A DNA stretch of 64,000 nucleotides from Brevibacterium renqingii (GTDB lineage: Bacteria > Actinomycetota > Actinomycetes > Actinomycetales > Brevibacteriaceae): assembly GCF_017808105.1 (NCBI RefSeq), contig NZ_JADBHF010000005.1, positions 1-64,000 on the forward strand. Reading direction: 5' to 3'. Each line of letters begins with the position of its first letter. The first letter of the stretch is position 1. Below are positions 17,738 through 27,001 of the stretch, piece after piece. The notes beneath the pieces are model-generated. The model saw only the letters and a list, made by a program, of their open reading frames with translations. It did no database searches and was not told where the DNA came from. Both the position numbers and the translations under genes were made by a program.

Positions 17738-17761
17738 TTCTGGGAGGAGGTGCCGACCGGT

Positions 17762-18103
17762 TCAGCTCACAGAGATCTTCAGCACGCTCGCGATGCCGAG
17801 CGCGGAGATGAGGCAGACCGAAGTGGTGAGGAACGCGATCGCCCACGGGGTGGGGCGCCCGCGTTCATTGCGGATCGATTGGATGCCGAGACGGTAGCGC
17901 CGCGACTGCAGAGCCACCGCCGCGATCGCCAGACCCACGCAGACGACGAAGACGATGACCGAGAGGGCCCCGAAGGCGTCGATCCACCGGATGAAGATGA
18001 GGCTGACGACCGTGAGAGTGAGACTCGTGCGCAGCCAGGATTGGGTCGTCCGCTCGGGCTGCAGACCGGGGTCGGAGTGAGGCGGTTGCCGGGGAGGTGT
18101 CAC
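17762..18103 (-). CDS. DUF202 family membrane protein (second of pair)
   Basis: A 113-residue protein with three hydrophobic helices (beginning near residues 27, 43 and 87) and the DUF202-like opening TTQSWLRTSLTLTVVSLIFIRW. The start is the GTG at 18103, overlapping the stop of the upstream gene by four bases (GTGA); longer readings in this frame are only antisense or frame shadows of that gene. Paired DUF202 genes are common in Actinobacteria. Eukaryotic VTC complexes contain a related domain, but no function is established for the bacterial proteins. Confidence 0.75.
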   Translation of the reverse strand: MTPPRQPPHSDPGLQPERTTQSWLRTSLTLTVVSLIFIRWIDAFGALSVIVFVVCVGLAIAAVALQSRRYRLGIQSIRNERGRPTPWAIAFLTTSVCLISALGIASVLKISVS

Positions 18104-18492
18104 AGGAGCCCTGCGAACACGAGCAGCAGCAGACCTGCACCCAGGGCGGAGGCGAGGCTGACGATCGGCACGATCAGCGGCAGCGGCAGAGACCTCTTGT
18201 GGCGCATCGCCGATTCGATGCGGTGCCACCGGAACGCGGCGCCGGAGGCGAGGATGAAGCCGATGACCATGAGCACGATCGACAGAGTGGCCCGCAGCTC
18301 GGTCGAGAAGATCTCCGAGGTGAAGGCCTCGACCGCGATTCCGCCGCCGATGAACGCCAGAGCTGTGCGGATCCACGACAGGAATGTGCGCTCGTTGGCC
18401 AGGGTGAATCGCGGATCCGGGTCCTCCCCGTCGGGGAAGATCCGGCGGGCGATCCGGCTGCGGGTGTTCTCGGCGGAATCATGGTCACTCAC
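18100..18492 (-). CDS. DUF202 (YidH-like) membrane protein
   Basis: A 130-residue membrane protein. The NERTFLSWIRTALAFIGGGIAVE segment is the DUF202 signature, followed by two more helices (LSIVLMVIGFILASGAAF and LIVPIVSLASALGAGLLLLVF). The N-terminus (SDHDSAENTRSRIARRIFPDGEDPDPRF) is polar and cytoplasmic. The start is a GTG at 18492 with GAGG almost touching it, so the ribosome site is poor and leaderless translation is possible. It is transcribed first in a two-gene operon with the second DUF202 gene. Divergent from the Nramp-like gene. Confidence 0.85.
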   Translation of the reverse strand: MSDHDSAENTRSRIARRIFPDGEDPDPRFTLANERTFLSWIRTALAFIGGGIAVEAFTSEIFSTELRATLSIVLMVIGFILASGAAFRWHRIESAMRHKRSLPLPLIVPIVSLASALGAGLLLLVFAGLL

Positions 18493-18685
18493 ACCTCGAG
18501 GATAGCGGCAGACGCTGGGCTGTGGGTGTGGAGGCCGGGCCGATGAGTCGAATACGATTGCTCACTGAAGACGAATCCCGTCGCAGCGATGCTGTTCCGC
18601 GAACTCCGGTGTCGCCTCCGTGCGCGCGGCACAGGAGAGCCGCGAGCGCAGACGAGCATGCGGCCGAACGCGAAGGTGAAGCAGT

Positions 18686-20017
18686 ATGAGCGAGAACGCA
18701 TCCGGACCGGATGGAGCGGGACCCGGCGACGCAGCCGGCTCCGGAGCCGTATCCGGAGTCGAAGAGGCATCCGGCCCGGCCAGATGGAAGGTCATCGGCC
18801 CCGGGCTGGTCGTCGCGGCGACAGGCGTCGGCGCCGCCGATATGGTCGCGACCCTGGTGGCCGGCAGCCAGTTCGGCTACGGGCTGCTCTGGGCGGTCAT
18901 CGTCGGCGTCATCCTCAAGATCGTCCTCGTCGAAGGCGCCGGGCGGTTCAGCCTCGCGACGGGAAAGACGATCTTCGAGGGCTGGCGGTCGCTCGGACGT
19001 TGGACGACCTGGTATTTCGGGCCCTACATGATCATCTGGGGCTTCGTCTACGGGGCTACGGCCATGAGTTCGGCGGCGCTGCCTCTGGCCGCTCTCTTCC
19101 CCGGCCTCAACCTCACCGTGTGGTCGGTGGTCATGGGGCTGGCCGGCTTCGCGATGGTCTGGTTCGGACGCTACGCGGTGTTCGAGAAGATCACCGCCGT
19201 CCTCGTCGGCATCATGTTCATCACCGTCGTCGGCCTGGCGATCATCGCCGCGCCGAACATCCCCGACATGCTCAAGGGGCTCGTTCCGCTCATCCCCGAA
19301 GGCGGAGTGATCTACACACTCGCGTTGGCCGGGGGCGTCGGCGGCACCATCACCTTGGCCGCCTATGGGTACTGGCTGCGCGAGAAGGGCTGGCACACCC
19401 CGAAGTGGATGCGCGTGATGCGCATCGACAACTCGATGGCCTACGTGATGACAGGGATCTTCGTCATCGCCATGCTCATCGTCGGCGCCGAGGTCGTCCG
19501 TGCCGCAGGGGTCTCGATCTCCGCCGACGACAAGGGACTGCTCGACCTCGCCGACGTCCTCAAGGCCCGCTACGGCGAGGTCGTCGGCATCGGCTTCCTC
19601 ATCGGCTTCTGGGCCGCTTCGTTCTCCTCGATCATCGGGGTCTGGAACGGCGTCTCGCTCATGTTCGCCGACTTCTGGGGCCATATGCGCAATAAACCGG
19701 GCGGCCACCCGGACACTCTCACAGGAGGGAAGTACTTCAAGTTCTATGTGCTGTGGCTGACGTTCCCGCCGATGCTGCTGTTCATCCTGGGCAAGCCGAT
19801 CGGCCTGATCCTCGCCTACGGAGTCCTCGGTTCGCTCTTCATGCCGTTCCTGGCCATCACTCTCCTCGGGCTGCTCAACGGCAAGAAGATCCCGAAGGAA
19901 TGGGCGAACAGGATGCACACGAACATCGCCCTGGCGATCACGGCCCTGCTGTTCATCATCCTCGGTGTCCAACAGCTGTACTCGGCTCTCGCGCCGCTCT
20001 GGAGCGGCGGGGCCTGA
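18686..20017 (+). CDS. Nramp-family transporter lacking canonical metal-site residues
   Basis: A 443-residue membrane protein with about 11 helices and the overall Nramp layout: GPGLVV...GYGLLW in helix 1 and later a conserved GxWxxxSLMFADFWG helix. In classical Nramp/MntH transporters helix 1 carries DPGN and helix 6 carries an MPH metal site. Here helix 1 reads GVGAADM and helix 6 reads GGVGGTITLAAYGYW, so those ligands are absent. It belongs to the large uncharacterised Nramp-like clade; the substrate may not be a transition metal. A 33-residue Gly/Ser-rich N-terminus precedes helix 1. The gene stands alone. Confidence 0.85.
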   Translation: MSENASGPDGAGPGDAAGSGAVSGVEEASGPARWKVIGPGLVVAATGVGAADMVATLVAGSQFGYGLLWAVIVGVILKIVLVEGAGRFSLATGKTIFEGWRSLGRWTTWYFGPYMIIWGFVYGATAMSSAALPLAALFPGLNLTVWSVVMGLAGFAMVWFGRYAVFEKITAVLVGIMFITVVGLAIIAAPNIPDMLKGLVPLIPEGGVIYTLALAGGVGGTITLAAYGYWLREKGWHTPKWMRVMRIDNSMAYVMTGIFVIAMLIVGAEVVRAAGVSISADDKGLLDLADVLKARYGEVVGIGFLIGFWAASFSSIIGVWNGVSLMFADFWGHMRNKPGGHPDTLTGGKYFKFYVLWLTFPPMLLFILGKPIGLILAYGVLGSLFMPFLAITLLGLLNGKKIPKEWANRMHTNIALAITALLFIILGVQQLYSALAPLWSGGA

Positions 20018-20151
20018 GCCCCGAGCGCGGCGGTGGGGTCTGAGCGCGAAGCATTCGGCGTCGACGGTTGGGGATGACCCAGCACCTCCTCGGGTTCACA
20101 CCCGCCTCGGCGGGCTCGGAATCCGGCATTGCCGCTAAGCTGGGAGGCGCA

Positions 20152-23100
20152 ATGGCAGAAGAGAATCCGACCCCGTCACCTGAGCCTTCGGACACGACTC
20201 CTCAACGGGCGCCTCGGCGGCGCAACAAGGGACGTCGGCAGTCCGGACGCTCGCAGCAGCGACGGAAGACCACCGCCGCCCACCACCAGGAACGTCGCGC
20301 CCGGCTCAAAGCCGCGCGCGCCGCCCACCCGGTCATCGTCACCTACCCCGAAGACCTGCCCGTCACCGGGGCGAAGGACGAGATCGCCGAGGCGATCAGA
20401 GACAACCAGGTCGTCATCATCGCCGGCGAGACGGGCTCGGGCAAGACCACGCAGCTGCCGAAGATCTGCCTCGAGCTCGGCCTCGGCGTCGACGGACTCA
20501 TCGGCCACACCCAGCCCCGGCGGATCGCGGCGCGGACGGTTGCCGAGCGCATCGCCGAGGAGCTCGGCGAGGACCTCGGCAACACCATCGGCTACCAGGT
20601 GCGCTTCACCGCGCAGGTCGCCGACCCCACCCGGGTGAAGGTGATGACCGACGGCATCCTCCTGTCCGAACTCTCCCGCGACAGACTGCTGCGCGACTAC
20701 GAAGTCATCATCATCGACGAGGCGCACGAGCGCAGCCTCAACATCGATTTCCTCCTCGGCTATCTCAAGGAGGTGCTCGTTCGCCGTCCGGACCTCAAGG
20801 TCATCATCACCTCGGCGACGATCGACCCCGAGTCGTTCTCTGCGCACTTCGGCGACGCTCCGATCATCTCGGTCGAAGGGCGGACCTTCCCGGTCGAGGT
20901 CCGCTACCGGCCGCTCGGTGACGAACCCGATGACGACGACGTCGACGGACCGGGAGACTCGGGGAATTACGAGACCGGGGTGGAGGAGCAGACCGACGGG
21001 ATCATCGCGGCTGTCGACGAACTGGCCGCAGAGGAGCCCGGCGACATCCTCGTCTTCCTCTCCGGCGAGCGCGAGATCCGCGATACCGCCGATGCACTCT
21101 CAGACCACCTGCGCCGGCGTCCGCGGATGGGCAATTGGGAGGTCGTGCCGCTGTTCGCCAGGCTTTCGGCAGGTGAACAGCAGAAGGTCTTCCAGCCGCA
21201 CACCCGGCCGCGCATCGTGCTGGCCACGAACGTGGCTGAGACCTCGCTGACGGTGCCCGGGATCAAATACGTCATCGACGTCGGCACCGCCCGGATCTCC
21301 CGCTATTCCAACCGCACCCGGGTGCAGCGGCTGCCGATCGAACGGATCTCCCAGGCGAGCGCGAACCAGCGCAAGGGGCGGTCGGGGCGTACCAGCGAAG
21401 GCATCTGCATCCGGCTGTACTCGCAAGAAGACTTCGAGACCCGACCCGAATTCACCGATCCGGAGATCCTCCGCACGAACCTCGCCAGCGTCATCCTGCA
21501 GATGGCCGATCTCGGATTCGCCTCCAGCGACCAGGAGATCCTCGAGTTCCCGTTCCTCACCCCGCCGGATCCCAGAGCCGTACGGGACGGTCGGACGATG
21601 CTCACCGAACTCGGGGCTCTGGTCAGTGATGGAGCAGGGAAGATCCGCGTCACCGAGATCGGACGGAAGCTCACGGTCCTTCCGATCGATCCGCGCCTGG
21701 CCAGGATGGTCATCGCCGGCGCCGAGGCAGGGTGCGGGGGAGAGATCACGGTCATCGTCGCGGCACTGTCGATCCAAGACCCCCGGGAGCGCCCGGCAGA
21801 GGTCCGTGCCGCAGCCGACGAGAAACATGCCCGCTTCACCCACCGCGGAAGCGACTTCCTGTCCTACCTCAACCTATGGAACTACCTGCAGAGTCTGCAG
21901 GCCGAGATGGGCTCCTCGAAGTTCCGGCGCCGGTGCAAGGCCGAATTCCTCAATTTCGTGCGCATCCGCGAATGGCAGGACCTCGTCGGTCAGCTGCGGT
22001 CCCTGCTCGGCTCCGCCGGCATCCGGATCGACAAGGCCGTCTGGCAGCCGGCAGCTGATGCGGACCAGGACCCCGCCTCGGGCGACACTGTCGGCACGAG
22101 TGGCACGGGCGAACGAAGGCACCCAGGCGGCGGCAAGCCGCCGGTCGACAGCGCACCGGGCAAGGGAAAGATCGGCTTCGCCGAACTCAGCGCGGCCAAC
22201 CGCAGGGCGAAGAGGCAGGGAGGCTCGGGTGCAGCCGCGGACGCCGGCAAGCAGGTGGCGGCAGTGAAGCTCGACCCCCACGCCGCCGCCATCCACCGTG
22301 CTCTGCTCACCGGACTGCTGACGATGATCGGCTCACGCTCCGAACGCCATAAGGACTACCAGGGAGCGCGCGGCACCCGCTTCGCCATCTTCCCCGGCTC
22401 CGGACTGTTCAAGACCAACCCGGACTTCGTCATGGCCGCAGAACTCGTCGAGACCTCCCGTCTGTGGGCCCGAACGGTCGCCGCCATCGACCCCGATTGG
22501 GTCGTCGAGGCCGCCGGCGATCTCGTCACCCGCCAGCATTCGGACCCGCACTGGTCGACGAAGGCCGGGGCTTCGATGGTCTACGAGAAGATCTCGCTCT
22601 ACGGAGTCACACTCGTGAGCGACCGACGGGTCGGATACGGCACCTTCGACCGTGAGGCCGCGCGGGACATGTTCATCCGCAAGGGGCTCATCGAAGGCGA
22701 CTGGCACGAGCGCTTCGGTTTCCTCACGCACAATCTCGAAGTCGTCGAGGAGGCCGAGGAATTGGCCTCGCGAACCCGGAACCGACGTGTGCTCGACCAG
22801 GACGACGCCCTGTTCGACTTCTTCGACGAACGCATCCCTGCAGGCATCACCTCGGCGGCGGATTTCCGCTCCTGGTGGAAGAAGCAGAAGCGCCGGGACG
22901 CGCATCTGCTCGATCTCACGACATCGGTGCTGCTGAGCGACGACAGCGAGGAGCTGACCGCCTCGGTGGCGGCGGATTTCCCGATGGAATGGGAACTGGC
23001 CGATGGCACACAGGCGAAGCTGCGCTACTCCTTCGACCCCGGAAGCACCGACGACGGGGTGACCGTGGAGATCCCCGCCGAGGCGGTGCCCGCCGTCGAC

Positions 23101-24384
23101 GCCGAGGAATTCAGCTGGCAGGTGCCCGGCCTGCGCGAGGAGCTCGTGGCCGCCTATATCCGTTCGCTGCCGAAGAGCAAGCGACGCTATTTCGTGCCTG
23201 CCCCCGATGTCGCCCGCGACATCCTTCCCTCGCTCACCCCGTATCAGGGCAGCCTGCCGGAGGTGCTGGCGGCACATCTGAGCGAACGTGCCGGTGGGGG
23301 AGGGCTGAACGACCTGGTCCCCATCACGGTCACCGCCGCCGATTTCGACCGGACGCGGATCCCCTCGCATCTGCGTCTGACCTTCCGCGTCGTCGACGGG
23401 AAGAAGACCGTCGGCCTCGGTGAGGACCTCGCCGCTCTCACCACTCGCGCCAAGCCCCAGGTGCGCAAGGCACGGCAGAAGCAGACCTCGTTCGCCCCGA
23501 CGACGGGTCTGACCGGCTGGACGTTCGGGCAGCTGGCCGAACCGGAGCAGGCCGCTGCAGGCGTCGTACCGGGGCTGGCCGACCGGTCGCGATCGGTCGA
23601 CCTCGTGGCCTTCGACACTGCTCTCGAGGCCAGACTGGCGACGCGGGAGGCGCTCATCACCCTTCTGGCCCGCGATGCGAATGAGGCCCTGAAATACCTG
23701 CAGGACGGGCTCACGACCGAGGAGAAACTCGTCCTCGCCGGTCATCAGAGATCCGCCGACGCCCTGCTCACGGGCCTCATCCGGGTCGGAATCCGCGGAC
23801 TCGTCGCAGACCGACTGGGCCCCGCCGAATCCGGATGGGTGGCCACAGCGGAGGAGTTCGAACGGCTGCGCACGCACGTGCACGCCCAACTGCCGCTGAG
23901 CTGTTCCTCGCTGCTGCCGCACCTGATGAAGGCACTGAAGACAGCGACCGAACTCGACAAGTCGGTCTCGAAGGCCTCGTCGCTGGCCATCCTGTCGAAC
24001 CTCGCCGACGTGCAGGCCTGGCGCAGCTCTCGTACGAGCGAGACTGCGGTGGCTGCGATGACACCGCAGATGCTGCGCGAGCTGCCCCGCTGGGTGCAGG
24101 CCGAAGTGGTGCGCATCGCAGGGATGCAGGAGTCGCCGATCCGCGACAAGCAGCTCATGGACCGGGTATCCGGCAGCGGCGATGATGTGGCCAAGAAGAT
24201 CGGCAACCGTTTCCCACCGCTGGCGAAGGCCGAATGGTCGCAGCTGATCGTGTCGCTGCCCGAGGACTGGATCGAGGTCGTGCTCATGCTCGAGGAGCTG
24301 CGAGTGTCGCTGTTCGCGAACTCGCTGGGCACCGCGCACCCGGTCTCGGAGAAGAGGATCGCGAAGGCGCTCGCCCAGCTCTGA
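20152..24384 (+). CDS. hrpA: HrpA-type ATP-dependent RNA helicase (DEAH box)
   Basis: A 1410-residue DEAH-box helicase, near the usual length of bacterial HrpA. The basic N-terminal tail is rich in Arg, Lys and Gln. Core motifs are I GETGSGKTTQLPK, Ia TQPRRIAART, II DEAH (IIIDEAHERSLNIDFL), III SAT, and VI QRKGRSGRTSEG. Winged-helix, ratchet and OB-fold regions follow, then the long DUF3418 C-terminal half. The ATG at 20152 has GGGAGG four bases upstream; the longer reading from 20068 runs through a hairpin and looks non-coding. HrpA proteins act on RNA and help rescue stalled ribosomes. Confidence 0.92.
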   Translation: MAEENPTPSPEPSDTTPQRAPRRRNKGRRQSGRSQQRRKTTAAHHQERRARLKAARAAHPVIVTYPEDLPVTGAKDEIAEAIRDNQVVIIAGETGSGKTTQLPKICLELGLGVDGLIGHTQPRRIAARTVAERIAEELGEDLGNTIGYQVRFTAQVADPTRVKVMTDGILLSELSRDRLLRDYEVIIIDEAHERSLNIDFLLGYLKEVLVRRPDLKVIITSATIDPESFSAHFGDAPIISVEGRTFPVEVRYRPLGDEPDDDDVDGPGDSGNYETGVEEQTDGIIAAVDELAAEEPGDILVFLSGEREIRDTADALSDHLRRRPRMGNWEVVPLFARLSAGEQQKVFQPHTRPRIVLATNVAETSLTVPGIKYVIDVGTARISRYSNRTRVQRLPIERISQASANQRKGRSGRTSEGICIRLYSQEDFETRPEFTDPEILRTNLASVILQMADLGFASSDQEILEFPFLTPPDPRAVRDGRTMLTELGALVSDGAGKIRVTEIGRKLTVLPIDPRLARMVIAGAEAGCGGEITVIVAALSIQDPRERPAEVRAAADEKHARFTHRGSDFLSYLNLWNYLQSLQAEMGSSKFRRRCKAEFLNFVRIREWQDLVGQLRSLLGSAGIRIDKAVWQPAADADQDPASGDTVGTSGTGERRHPGGGKPPVDSAPGKGKIGFAELSAANRRAKRQGGSGAAADAGKQVAAVKLDPHAAAIHRALLTGLLTMIGSRSERHKDYQGARGTRFAIFPGSGLFKTNPDFVMAAELVETSRLWARTVAAIDPDWVVEAAGDLVTRQHSDPHWSTKAGASMVYEKISLYGVTLVSDRRVGYGTFDREAARDMFIRKGLIEGDWHERFGFLTHNLEVVEEAEELASRTRNRRVLDQDDALFDFFDERIPAGITSAADFRSWWKKQKRRDAHLLDLTTSVLLSDDSEELTASVAADFPMEWELADGTQAKLRYSFDPGSTDDGVTVEIPAEAVPAVDAEEFSWQVPGLREELVAAYIRSLPKSKRRYFVPAPDVARDILPSLTPYQGSLPEVLAAHLSERAGGGGLNDLVPITVTAADFDRTRIPSHLRLTFRVVDGKKTVGLGEDLAALTTRAKPQVRKARQKQTSFAPTTGLTGWTFGQLAEPEQAAAGVVPGLADRSRSVDLVAFDTALEARLATREALITLLARDANEALKYLQDGLTTEEKLVLAGHQRSADALLTGLIRVGIRGLVADRLGPAESGWVATAEEFERLRTHVHAQLPLSCSSLLPHLMKALKTATELDKSVSKASSLAILSNLADVQAWRSSRTSETAVAAMTPQMLRELPRWVQAEVVRIAGMQESPIRDKQLMDRVSGSGDDVAKKIGNRFPPLAKAEWSQLIVSLPEDWIEVVLMLEELRVSLFANSLGTAHPVSEKRIAKALAQL

Positions 24385-24536
24385 GGCGGGGCGAGCGCGA
24401 GGTGGTCATCGGCAGCGGTGGTGCGTGCAGGGTACCCCTCGTCGAGCTCGCCGCCGGCATCCTTCACCGTTGCTGGTACGACGACCCGTTGCACCAGGGC
24501 GTCTCGGCACTGCCGGTGACTGATGCGTTGCGGACT

Positions 24537-24612
24537 GTAGGAGGTGCGGCGGAGTGTAGGCGATGCTACGAAGTGTAGGAGACGCCGCGACCTGTAGGGG
24601 CTGTGTGCAGTG
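24537..24612. repeat. 19-bp tandem repeat, four units
   Basis: Four GTAGG blocks start at 24537, 24556, 24575 and 24594, exactly 19 bases apart, with loosely conserved filler (pattern GTAGGnGnTGCnnCGnAnT, weaker in the last unit). A degenerate unit may precede them. The array occupies the gap between hrpA and the convergent small membrane protein gene. One helical-turn-plus spacing could suit repeated protein binding, or this may be a simple variable-number repeat. Confidence 0.65.
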
Positions 24613-24668
24613 CTGCGTGATGCGTGCTGGAGGCGAGGCAGGAGTCAGGTCCGGAGGCAGGGCGGGAG

Positions 24669-25043
24669 TCACGCGGAGGCGCCGGAGAAGAAGCCTCCGA
24701 ACAGCCACCACAGCGGCAGCACTCCGGCCACGAGCACCGTCGCCACAGCCCACTGGATGCGCCACTTCCACGTGCGCCGACGGGTGCCGATGAAGAGGAA
24801 CGCGAGGTAGAGGATCAGGCAGAAGCCGCCGGAGAGGCTGAGCAGCACCATGACGACGGCGTCCCAGCCCGAGGTGCCCAGATCGAAGAGATATTTCGTC
24901 ATCTGAGCCATCTGCACGGAGAAGTAGATCGCGGCGGCCAGCAGCGGGAGTCCCAGCACCGCTGCGATGATGAGCGGCAGGGCCTTGAGCCATCGTTCCC
25001 TCGGCTCCGAACGGCCGGCATATTCTACGAATTCCTCAGACAT
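24669..25043 (-). CDS. small hypothetical membrane protein
   Basis: A 124-residue protein starting MSEEFVEYAGRSEPRERW. It has three predicted helices: LPLIIAAVLGLPLLAAAIYF, WDAVVMVLLSLSGGFCLILYLAFLFI, and a C-terminal WAVATVLVAGVLPLWWLFGGFF, with a basic loop (GTRRRTWKWR) between the last two. The start at 25043 has GGTGGG upstream. It lies between hrpA and prfC on the opposite strand and is flanked on both sides by 19-bp-period tandem repeats. No family is recognised. Confidence 0.65.
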   Translation of the reverse strand: MSEEFVEYAGRSEPRERWLKALPLIIAAVLGLPLLAAAIYFSVQMAQMTKYLFDLGTSGWDAVVMVLLSLSGGFCLILYLAFLFIGTRRRTWKWRIQWAVATVLVAGVLPLWWLFGGFFSGASA

Positions 25044-25102
25044 CGCCCACCAGCATATGAGGAGAATCCGACAGGACGCTGGATGCGCTGCCCGACGGAT
25101 CC

Positions 25103-25159
25103 GGCAAACACTGCCCTGACTGGCGAACACTGCGCTGCCCGGCGAGCACTGCGCTGCCC
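25103..25159. repeat. 19-bp tandem repeat, three units
   Basis: Units at 25103-25121, 25122-25140 and 25141-25159. The last two differ at a single base and share the core ACTGCGCTGCCC; the first is more diverged. The array lies in the divergent gap between the small membrane protein and prfC, so it overlaps the likely promoter region of one or both. Confidence 0.7.
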
Positions 25160-25253
25160 GGTGGACCCGGCGAGTGAGGCGAATGCTGCGACGACCGGCG
25201 ACTGTGACTGAACGGACACGCCGAGGCAGAGAGAAGAACGATAGGATATTGCG

Positions 25254-26846
25254 GTGACTTCCGGCCAGTATTCCGATAAGGACATCCGACACGAGGCGGC
25301 CCGCCGCCGCACGTTCGCTGTCATCTCCCACCCCGACGCGGGCAAGTCGACGACAACCGAGGCGCTCGCCCTGCACGCGCGCGCTATCGGCCAGGCCGGA
25401 GCCACCCACGGCAAGGCCGGGCGCCGCGCCACCGTCTCCGACTGGATGCAGATGGAGCAGGACCGCGGCATCTCGATCTCCTCGGCGGCGCTGCAGTTCG
25501 AATACCGGGATGCGGTGTTCAACCTCGTCGACACCCCCGGCCACGCGGACTTCTCCGAGGACACCTACCGTGTGCTCTCGGCCGTCGACTGCGCAGTCAT
25601 GCTCATCGACGCCGCCAAAGGCCTCGAGACCCAGACGATGAAGCTCTTCGAAGTCTGTGCCCACCGCGGCATCCCCATCATCACGGTGGTCAACAAGTGG
25701 GACCGGCCCGGTCTCGACGCGCTCGAACTCATGGACGAGGTGCAGCAGCGCACCGGGCTGCTGCCGACCCCGATCACCTGGCCTGTCGGCCAGTCCGGCG
25801 ACTTCCGCGGTGTCCTCGACCGGGCCACCGGCGAATACACGAAGTACACCCGCACCGACGGCGGCGCGACCATCGCCGGTGAGGAGACCTTCTCCGCCGA
25901 GGCGGCCCACGACCTCGAGGGCGAGGCCTGGACGACAGCCGTCGACGAATCGGATCTGCTGGAGATGGAGGACCAGAACCACGATCAGGAGACCTTCCTC
26001 GCCGGGAAGACGACCCCGGTGATGTTCGCCTCCGCCGTCCTCAACTTCGGCATCCACAAACTCCTCGATATGCTCGTCGACTTCGCCCCCGCCGCCGAGG
26101 CGCGTGTGGACAAGGACGATCAGCCCCGTCCCGTCGACGACCCTTTCTCGGGATTCGTCTTCAAGGTGCAGGCCGGAATGGACTCGAACCATCGCGACCG
26201 GCTCGCCTACATCCGCGTCTGCTCCGGTGTGTTCGAACGCGGCACCGTGCTCACCCATTCGGCCACCGGCAAGCCCTTCGCCACGAAGTACGCGCAGCAG
26301 GTCTTCGGGCGCGACCGCGACGTCGTCGACGAGGCCTTCCCCGGTGACGTCGTCGGACTCGTCAACGCCTCCGCCCTGCGGGTGGGCGACTCGCTCTACC
26401 TCGACAAGAAGGTCGAGTTCCCGGGCATACCGACGTTCTCCCCGGAACACTTCATGGTCATCCGCGCCAAGGACTCCTCGAAGTACAAGCAGTTCCGCCG
26501 CGGCATCGAACAGCTCGACCACGAGGGGGTGATCCAGGTGCTGCGTTCCGATCTGCGCGGCGACCAGGCACCTGTGCTCGGCGCGGTCGGTCCCATGCAG
26601 TTCGAGGTCGCGGAGGATCGGATGACGAACGAATTCAACGCCCCCTGCTCCCTCGAGCGCCTCAACTTCTCCTTGGCCCGGCGCACCACCCCCGAGTGCG
26701 TGCCGACGCTGGCTCGGGAGCGGTCCGTCGAGGTGCTGCACCGTTCGGACGGCGAGCTGCTTGCGCTGTTCTCCGACCGGTGGCGGCTGCAGGGCGTGCA
26801 GAAGAACCACCCTGATCTGGTCCTCGAGCCGCTGGTCGTCAGCTGA
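25254..26846 (+). CDS. prfC: peptide chain release factor 3
   Basis: A 530-residue GTPase that removes release factors 1 and 2 from the ribosome after termination. The GTPase motifs are G1 SHPDAGKSTT (residues 25-34), G2 around RGISISSAALQF, G3 DTPGH and G4 NKWD. An EF-Tu-like domain 2 and the RF3 C-terminal domain (GPMQFEVAEDRMTNEF) follow. Length matches the family. The GTG at 25254 is preceded by an AGGAT-containing purine stretch. It is monocistronic, divergent from the small membrane protein across the 19-bp repeats. Confidence 0.96.
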   Translation: MTSGQYSDKDIRHEAARRRTFAVISHPDAGKSTTTEALALHARAIGQAGATHGKAGRRATVSDWMQMEQDRGISISSAALQFEYRDAVFNLVDTPGHADFSEDTYRVLSAVDCAVMLIDAAKGLETQTMKLFEVCAHRGIPIITVVNKWDRPGLDALELMDEVQQRTGLLPTPITWPVGQSGDFRGVLDRATGEYTKYTRTDGGATIAGEETFSAEAAHDLEGEAWTTAVDESDLLEMEDQNHDQETFLAGKTTPVMFASAVLNFGIHKLLDMLVDFAPAAEARVDKDDQPRPVDDPFSGFVFKVQAGMDSNHRDRLAYIRVCSGVFERGTVLTHSATGKPFATKYAQQVFGRDRDVVDEAFPGDVVGLVNASALRVGDSLYLDKKVEFPGIPTFSPEHFMVIRAKDSSKYKQFRRGIEQLDHEGVIQVLRSDLRGDQAPVLGAVGPMQFEVAEDRMTNEFNAPCSLERLNFSLARRTTPECVPTLARERSVEVLHRSDGELLALFSDRWRLQGVQKNHPDLVLEPLVVS

Positions 26847-27001
26847 GACGAGAACCATCGCCGTCGGAGGCGGGTTCACGGAGTTTTGACGGGGTCATTA
26901 TTATGGATAGGCGGGGCCGAGAACATGAGGTCCTGCTTGGGGAGACCGCCTGCAGGGTCAATCCTGCCGCACGGTGAGACCCGAAACGACAAAGGAGAAC
27001 T

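Noticed and set aside
24537..24612. CRISPR-like array of short repeats
   Set aside because: The period is 19 bases with only five fully conserved bases per unit and no separate spacers; it is a tandem repeat, and no cas genes are near.
26886..26908. TTGACG plus TATGGAT promoter for ino1
   Set aside because: The two elements are only about 10-12 bases apart, too close for a standard sigma-70 promoter. A promoter is expected in this gap but I cannot place it.
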